A program made the position numbers and the translations under genes. This document shows, piece by piece, positions 58,530 to 64,000 of a stretch of DNA of 64,000 nucleotides. Where the stretch lies: NCBI RefSeq assembly GCF_008728515.1, contig NC_044979.1, positions 166,230,782 to 166,294,781 on the forward strand. The letters are read 5' to 3'. The DNA comes from Papio anubis (taxonomy: Eukaryota; Chordata; Mammalia; Primates; Cercopithecidae). Positions within the stretch are counted from its first letter, which is position 1. Every line of letters starts with the position of its first letter. The notes under the pieces were generated by a model. That model saw only the letters and a program-made list of their open reading frames with translations, was not told the origin of the DNA and ran no database searches.

Positions 58530-58960
58530 CCAGTGTGGTATCCTAACTTGTTTCTACTTTTATTGCTCTATGGCTCTTTCTTCATCAGTCTCTTCACATC
58601 TACTCCCTTCTTCTGCCTCCTCTTCCCTAAGAGATTTTTAATGTTTTCTTTTGCCAATCCCAGTCACATTTCTCCATGGTTATCCTTGACCTCTGCTGCC
58701 ACAAGGTATCATTTCCTCTATTTCCAACCCTTTTCAACACCATCCTCATTCTCTTTTTACAACTGTACCTCTCACGTGTTTTCTTCATTTATTCCTCTGA
58801 CTTTATCCAAACTCTAAGGAGCCCTTCCTAGATTCAATTCCTTGACTTTCTGTCTCTAAATTATCTTATTAATTTCCCATTTGTACTCCCACTACAATGT
58901 CTGACTTACAGAAAGTGATCCATTAAAACTTAAGGAATAAATGTGTATGAGTAAATATTT
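58530..58960 (+). mobile_element. Possible L2 LINE fragment
   Basis: 'aaggagcccttcctagattc' and the end 'gatccattaaaacttaagga' followed by ATAAATG resemble the L2 3' end order. Very diverged. The 94-codon frame at 58533-58817 lies in this and is not supported as a gene. Confidence 0.35.
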
Positions 58961-59269
58961 TCTCTCACATTTATAGCTTTAAATAAAAAATTAATATCAG
59001 TTACTTTCAAATTGATATAAGTCATCTACTCTCCTTAAATATACAAATCTTAGCTAGAGAATTTTTTTGAAAGTATTATTACCTCCAATCAACATATCCA
59101 AAACCAGATATATCTCTCTGGCAAAACTAAATTTTAAAAATATTTATCCCTGTTAATAACATTTCCTTTCTTGATGAATACCCAAGTTCAAAAGTACCAC
59201 CTTTATGCATTTGTTTATGTCACTGAAACAAATCATTTTCCATAGAAAATGTGGGTATCTATTTTCTTA

Positions 59270-59850
59270 CTCTTACTGCAACAAGCTTAATTCTGGTCCT
59301 AATCTTCTCACTCTTCAACGCCCCACAATAAGCCTTTAGCTCCAGGAACTCAATGCATCTTTCATTTCCACATAGTCCAACCTATTCTGTACATTGTTTC
59401 TAAATTTATATTTCCTACATATTACTTTTATCATGCATTTCTTCTGCTTAGTATTCTGAATTTCCTACTCTTCTAACTCTATGTTCTCTGCCTGGGCTCA
59501 CAGATCTCTCTCATAATATACCTCTTCCCCTAACCATTCCAAATCTGTTTACCACTCTAAGTCGTGGTAATCATCACATTATTTGTTAAATACATTCATG
59601 TGCAAGACACCAACCATTTCCCCTAAACAGCCAATTTAATGCTCATTCTGCCTCTGTCCCCATGTGACTCTCCCACCTTGAATTTATTTTCTAATATATT
59701 AATCCAGTTCTTCCAGGCCGAGTTCATTTCCCCTTCGATAGAAGCTTTCTGCAGTTCCCAGAGTCCTCATTATCTTCCTTTCTTATGAACTCCTGCCAGT
59801 ATTTTCATCTGTGACACATAAGCTGTTATATCTCAAGGTTTGTTCTTTAC
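59270..59850 (+). mobile_element. Possible L2 LINE fragment
   Basis: 'gttcttccaggccgagttca', 'gatagaagctttctgcagtt' and 'cttatgaactcctgccagta' follow the L2 order ('...cagctcaaatcccacct...gaagccttccctga...tgaactcc'). Diverged. Confidence 0.4.
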
Positions 59851-60079
59851 TACAAATAGGTGATGTTAGTCTTGATCCTCCAAACGGATGGTTAGTTCTT
59901 TGATCGCAGCAACTATTATCATCTGTCCACACAACACTATCACAGTGCTGACCAAGCACATATTAAGTGTTCGATGAATCCCAGTTGATAACCTGCTGAA
60001 CCCAGGTGAAAAAAATCTATTTTCCATTAATTCATTTGCTCGACTGTATTTTTTAAGAGTTAGATTTTCTAAAAGAGTA

Positions 60080-60252
60080 GTGTATGGACCAGCAGTTATC
60101 AGCATCACTTGGGAATTTGTTAAAATTGCAGATCTTGAGGTTCTACCCAAAACCTACTAAATCAGAAGGTCTAGGAGTAGAACTCAAAAACTCTATGTTT
60201 TTCAAGCACTCTGCATAAATTTGATACACACTATCATTTCAGAACCACTGCC
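60080..60252 (+). mobile_element. MER5A/B-like hAT-Charlie MITE
   Basis: 'tcagcatcacttgggaattt', 'gttaaaattgcagatcttga', 'tactaaatcagaaggtctag' and the terminus 'tttcagaaccactg' match MER5A. Left terminus blurred. Confidence 0.8.
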
Positions 60253-60909
60253 ATGGATCAAACATCTTGTCCTCATAACAAGGTCTCTAGATAAAATAGC
60301 AGTGGCCAATACAAAAGGTTAATGGCTTACTGAGCTTTTATTTTTGAGGACATTCTGACCTGCTTAAAACCAGACAAGTTGTGATTAGCAGTGTACTTTC
60401 TGTGATTCACAAAGCTTAGACAATAATGGAAACAGGCTATTTGAGCAATCAGTTATCTAAACGAATCTAAAAGGTTTTGCTGTGAAGGTTAATATTCCAT
60501 GTTTTATCCAACATTTGCCTTGTACCCTCCACCAAAATTGGTTTAATGTGCAGTTCTGAAACTGGAATCTAAAGTACGGAGGATATTGTTGAAAGCTCAG
60601 TCATCTAGCTGCTACATAAGTCTGAATATTTGTAAAGGTTTTAGAACCCAAATGTTAGATTTTAAGTTTATCACCCACCATCCTTTATGCACAGCTTACC
60701 AGCTCTGAAGAGGGGTGAGATCAGGAACAGAGGTCACAGACTCTGGAGCTGAGGACCCTAGAGAGGCTATCTCATGCTCAGAAGGTTTAAGAGAAATTCA
60801 GGGGACTCAATGTTGATCTGTATTCTGTTTAGGGGACAAAGTTGCCCAAAGGGAAGCCATAAACCCCAGGGCCTTAGCAGTGAATCTCACTTCCACCTAA
60901 GTCGATGAT
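60253..60909. other. Unassigned sequence
   Basis: No recognised feature. Confidence 0.4.
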
Positions 60910-61700
60910 GTGTTAGGGTCCTCCGCAGAAAAAATAACAGTAGGATGTATATGTCTACATGTAAGCATGTGAATACACATACCTTCAGGATACATGAAGG
61001 GAATACATACATACACACACACATGCACACACACAAAGAGAGAGAGAAAGAAGAGGAGGAAGAGTAAGGGAGAGAGAGGCAAAGAGGAATGAGGGAGAGA
61101 GGAGAGAAAGGGAAAGAGAGGGAGGAGAGAGAAGAAAGAGGGAGAGTGAGGGGGAGACAGAAAGAGGAGAGGAGAGGGGGAGAGAAAAGAGAGAGAAAAG
61201 TGGGGAGGGAGAAAAGGAGGAGGAGTAGAGAGGAGAGAGGCCAGAAGGGAGATAAGGGGGTAGAGAGAGAAGAGAGCGAGGCAAGGAAAGGGAGAGAAAC
61301 TGGGGGACAAGAAAGAGAGAGAAAGGGAAAGAGGGATACAGAGAAAGAGAGTGAGAGAGGAGGCAGGTTTTAAGGCACTGGCTCACATGATTGTAGGGGT
61401 TAGCAAAATCAAAATCTGCTGAGCAGGCTGGAGACTCAGGGAAGAGCTGATCTTGCAACTTGAATGTAAACTCAGGTTGAAGGAAGATTTCCCTCTTCCT
61501 CTGGTAGATGTCACCCTTTTCTCTTAAGGTCTTCAACTAACTGGAGGAAGCTCACCCACATTATGGAAGGTACGTGACTTTTCTCAAGTCTGCTGATTAA
61601 ATACTAACCTTATCTGAAAAATGTCATCATAGCAACCTTTAGACTGGTGTTTGACCAAACATTTGGTCTTTGAAGCTTAGCCAAGTTGACGCATAAAAAT
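60910..61700 (-). mobile_element. MaLR-type LTR carrying a large purine expansion
   Basis: Outer parts match the family of 19136-19547 in reverse: 'gtgttagggtcctccgcaga' on the left; 'ggctcacatgattgtagggg', 'tccagttagttgaagacctt' (reverse), 'tggtcaaacaccagtctaaa' (reverse) on the right. A purine tract of about 330 bases has expanded where the family normally has a short (CT)n/(AC)n stretch. Confidence 0.75.
61004..61372. repeat. (AC)n then long GA-rich purine tract
   Basis: 61010-61035 is (AC)n. 61036-61372 is almost pure purine on the + strand (GAGAGG, GAAAGAG, GGGAGA units). The Ser/Leu/Pro-rich and Arg/Glu-rich frames on the two strands are products of this composition, not genes. Confidence 0.95.
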
Positions 61701-62115
61701 CAGTCATCAACCGTAAGTCAGATGGTGAGCTGCCTGAATCCTCAGTTGTGGTTATAAGATAATTTGCATTATCCACACAAATTTAACTACAGAGATACTT
61801 TTGAACTTTAATCTCAATCAAATGGAAAGTATACATTTCCAGGTGGAAGCAAAGAAAGATGGTTTGGCGATTTGGGGAAAATTCTCACTTCTCTGGTCTG
61901 GAGCACAATTCTTCTTAGCCAACTTTGAGGTGATAGGGATCTCTTCTCAATCATGGAGGTGCATTGTATTTCATGGGAAAACTTCAATAAAATGACAATA
62001 CTCCCATCTCAGACCAACAAAACCAAAATCTCAAAGGTGGGACTCAGGTTTAGCCATTTAATGGAATCTGGCATGCATTCAGATTTGAGTCACTGCTCTA
62101 AATAAACGAAAGCTT
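61701..62115. other. Unassigned sequence
   Basis: The 64-codon frame at 61801-61995 has no motif. Confidence 0.4.
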
Positions 62116-62208
62116 CAAATGAATCTGAAAGTGCAATATCTGAGAAAAGCAATGAATCTGAAACCAAATGAATCTGAAAGCACAGTATCTGAGAAAAGCA
62201 ATGAGTAA
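62116..62208 (+). repeat. 49-bp tandem duplication
   Basis: CAAATGAATCTGAAAG recurs at 62116 and 62165. Both units contain 'tatctgagaaaagcaatga'. Copies differ at a few positions. Confidence 0.9.
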
Positions 62209-62447
62209 GTACAAGGGGATCAAAAGTCATGGGGAGTGGATGCTGCAAGACTGAGAAACTTACAGATAAAAACCATCTCCAACAATGGCGTGGCTGTATT
62301 GGAGGCTTTCCTTTCTGCTTCTCTGGACTGTTTTCTCTACTCCTTATCTTTTCTTTTCCATCTTCTCTTCCTTTTAAGTTTTAGGAATGGCAATGACATT
62401 GAATTAGGGTTGATGGTGGAGTTGTTACCTTTGTTCTCTAACTACTT

Positions 62448-62495
62448 CTAAGTTTTGGAAGAAACAGGAGGACCCATGTTTCTTCCAAAACTTAG
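62448..62495. repeat. Perfect 18-bp hairpin
   Basis: CTAAGTTTTGGAAGAAAC (62448-62465) and its exact reverse complement (62478-62495) are separated by 12 bases. No T run follows, so it is not a bacterial-type terminator. Confidence 0.95.
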
Positions 62496-62566
62496 AGGTA
62501 AAATTGGGAAACAGATGAATGTTTTCTTCCAAAACTTAGAGGTAAGTGTGGGAAATGGATGAATGC
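62479..62566 (+). repeat. 44-bp tandem duplication
   Basis: TTTCTTCCAAAACTTAGAGG starts at 62479 and again at 62523. The units continue 'gggaaacagatgaatgt' and 'gggaaatggatgaatgc'. The first unit contains the right arm of the hairpin at 62448. Confidence 0.93.
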
Positions 62567-62714
62567 TGGATTATAAAGTCCCAATGAGGGAGTGGGCTTC
62601 CGGAGGTAAAGGTGTACTTCACTGGGGTAGCACACATGAAAGGGTATTGAAGATATGGCAAGGCTTGCTTTTTTGTGGAACACGGCTGGATAAGACTTCA
62701 ACTTCACAGAGTTG

Positions 62715-62912
62715 TAGGCTATTCAAATGTAGTCCAGGAACCAGCAGCATTAGGATCACTACAAACTTGTTAGAAAGGCAAATTCTCAAGCCCCACCTGG
62801 AAAAACTGAATCAGCATCTCTGGAATCAGCATGTCTGAGGCCCAGCAATCTGTTTCAGCAGGGCCTCCAGTGATTCTTATGCATGCTGAAGTTGGAGAAT
62901 CATAACTGTAAA
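62715..62912 (+). mobile_element. MER5A-like hAT-Charlie MITE
   Basis: 'gtagtccaggaaccagcagc', 'acaaacttgttagaaaggca', 'aattctcaagccccacctgg', 'ctgaatcagcatctctggaa' and 'gaagttggagaatcataact' match MER5A across its length. Confidence 0.85.
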
Positions 62913-63452
62913 ATAAATGAGTGAAGAGTCTGCTGTCTTGACTTCACCCTGTTTCCAGTGTATTCACTACCAGATTTTATTGGTATTTATTTTGGTGTAT
63001 TTATTTATAACTGATGCCCTTGAGAAATTTATTATTTATTTTTAATATTTTTAGCTGTTCTTTTAGGTTTTCTGAGTCCATAGCCAACTCACGTACTCTT
63101 TTTTATTTTTTTATTTATTTATAGTAACCTTTATTTTCATTGATATTTCACTAAACATAATTTCAAAGTCAGTCTGTGGTCTAAGATGAGCAAAAGAACA
63201 GATAGTCTAAATCTCATAAGAGATTTTTTCACACTGTTCCTCAGAGCACAGAATGGGATTTCAGGGCCCTCAAAGTTGACATCTAATATTTTATCCTTGA
63301 GATTTACCTATAGATATGGAAAGAAGAGATAACATCAATATACAAGAATCAATCTCTATTAGGGTCTTAGTAAGCTCTTCTGTTACATATTCGCCACCTC
63401 TGTAGAGTTGTAATCATGACTGATTTTCCACCCCTCTGCCAAGTTTGGTGTC
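62913..63452. other. Unassigned sequence left of the retrocopy
   Basis: T/A-rich stretch near 63100 ('ttttttatttttttatttat'). No gene. Confidence 0.4.
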
Positions 63453-64000
63453 TTTTTTTTTTTTTTTTTTTTTTTGTAAAATGTCAGATGCAAAAATGCT
63501 GCACTTATTTCTGTTAATACATTGAAAATAGTGGAAGATGCAGATTTTTAATTCTTCATCAGTGCAAGCTGGAACATGACTTCTGCTAATGGGGTCTGTT
63601 GAACATACTAACTCCAACTTTGACGGCCTTCAGCAAACTGGCACCTGCAATTAAATCTGCAGGCATGAATTTTCCAGAGTGGCAGAATCTCATTCCCATA
63701 ATGCCAGCCAAGGTACCAGATGTAGCTAGGAAAACCCAAACGTTCCTTGGATCCTGAGACAGCTGGTAAGCACCCAGGCCGGCTAGGCTGCCGAAGAGCA
63801 GCCCGGCAGCCAGGGACGGCATGCTGCCTGCTTTTACATAGCCAACGATCCCACCAGAAGCAACCAGTGCTGCGTAGCCAAAGCCAAACCAATGCAACGG
63901 CACTACTGAGCCGGTGTCTTGCATTCTTCTCTTCTCTGTCCAGACAGGAGACTACCCCAGGCCTGCACCGGTCTCGCGAAGGCCCCGGGCTGTCTACAAG
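63453..64000 (-). pseudogene. TMEM14C: Processed TMEM14C retrocopy (partial: 5' end beyond window)
   Basis: An intronless copy of the TMEM14C mRNA on the reverse strand. It has a 23-A genomic poly(A) tail (T run at 63453-63475), about 110 bases of 3' UTR, the complete coding region (63586-63924) and at least 76 bases of GC-rich 5' UTR reaching the window edge. The parent gene has several introns, all absent here, so this arose by L1-mediated retroposition. The 3' target-site sequence would be the 'gacaccaaacttgg' text beyond the tail; its partner lies outside the window. No promoter can be seen inside the window. Confidence 0.93.
63586..63924 (-). CDS. TMEM14C: Intact TMEM14C-like open frame, 112 codons
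   Basis: Full-length frame, same 112 residues as the parent: starts MQDTGSVVPLHWFGFGYAAL and ends VGVSMFNRPH. TMEM14 family proteins are small integral membrane proteins with four hydrophobic segments; TMEM14C sits in the mitochondrial inner membrane and is needed for porphyrin transport in haem synthesis. Here the segments fall near residues 12-31, 36-54, 61-80 and 87-107. The start ATG keeps its place after the 5' UTR. Against my recollection of the parent, residues V27, M35, C81, D90, K99 and A100 look changed; D90 and K99 put charges in the last membrane segment, which suggests loss of constraint. No frameshift or stop. Whether it is expressed cannot be judged from sequence; a non-expressed recent retrocopy is the simplest reading. 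Confidence 0.5.
   Translation of the reverse strand: MQDTGSVVPLHWFGFGYAALVASGGIVGYVKAGSMPSLAAGLLFGSLAGLGAYQLSQDPRNVWVFLATSGTLAGIMGMRFCHSGKFMPADLIAGASLLKAVKVGVSMFNRPH

Noticed and set aside
60897..61536. Two overlapping reverse frames of 137 and 183 codons and a + frame of 94 codons
   Set aside because: All arise from the purine tract, which lacks stops in several frames. Composition is entirely low complexity.
62448..62495. Hairpin as a microRNA precursor
   Set aside because: The stem is perfect but only 18 bp with a 12-base loop, shorter than a typical pre-miRNA stem of about 30 bp; no flanking basal stem seen.
1..64000. tRNA, snRNA, rRNA genes, CRISPR arrays, bacterial operons
   Set aside because: No tRNA cloverleaf with intact A/B boxes outside Alu or MIR, no snRNA or rRNA signature, no regularly spaced repeats with unique spacers; the DNA is vertebrate.

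Overview
This is AT-rich primate, almost certainly human, nuclear DNA. AluY, AluS, AluJ and AluSp-like SINEs, a young L1PA 3' end, a THE1/MST-type element and many MLT1-like LTRs are recognisable by eye, several with intact target-site duplications (TSDs). I found no multi-exon protein-coding gene, RNA gene, CRISPR array or CpG island. The only full-length recognisable protein frame is a 112-codon intronless copy of TMEM14C at the right edge. It is the 5' part of a polyadenylated retrocopy that runs off the window.

Layout. 1-912 is the 3' half of an L1 ORF2 in reverse orientation. 0.9-8.2 kb is mostly unassigned single-copy-like sequence with an MLT1-like LTR, MIR and MER5A fragments and a solitary ERV1-type LTR (about 4904-5660). 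8.2-20 kb holds an AluY with a 12-bp TSD, an L1 3' fragment carrying an internal 218-bp tandem duplication, several MaLR LTRs, Alus, a TTTC tract and a second ERV1-type LTR of the same family (20063-20850). 22.8-25.4 kb is an L1 with a textbook 5' inversion, and an Alu later landed in the inverted arm. 26-29 kb is an Alu and an old L1. 29369-31629 is a complete LTR-internal-LTR MaLR element bounded by CTCTA. 32-38 kb is dominated by MaLR LTRs and reverse-strand L1 sequence. 38145-38502 is a Tigger-type DNA transposon remnant. 41-47.5 kb has another MST LTR, a second inverted L1 and an Alu fused directly to an L1 3' end. 51507-51879 is a solo LTR bounded by CTGTC. 53.2-55.1 kb is an old processed GAPDH pseudogene split by an L1 piece and by a MaLR LTR. 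55-63 kb is mainly unassigned or ancient-repeat sequence, with a long purine tract inside an LTR and a perfect 18-bp hairpin.

The genes do not work together in any pathway. The window is a record of retrotransposition, useful for relative dating: the nested insertions order events (GAPDH retrocopy first, then the L1 and LTR insertions into it). No convincing new biological system was found. The points most worth a second look are the intact TMEM14C frame, the two inverted L1s, the Alu-L1 chimera, a 42-bp segment shared between two places 2.2 kb apart, and two exon-like open stretches on the reverse strand. Repeat family names come from recall of consensus sequences, not from a database search, and most repeat boundaries are good to about 5-20 bases.
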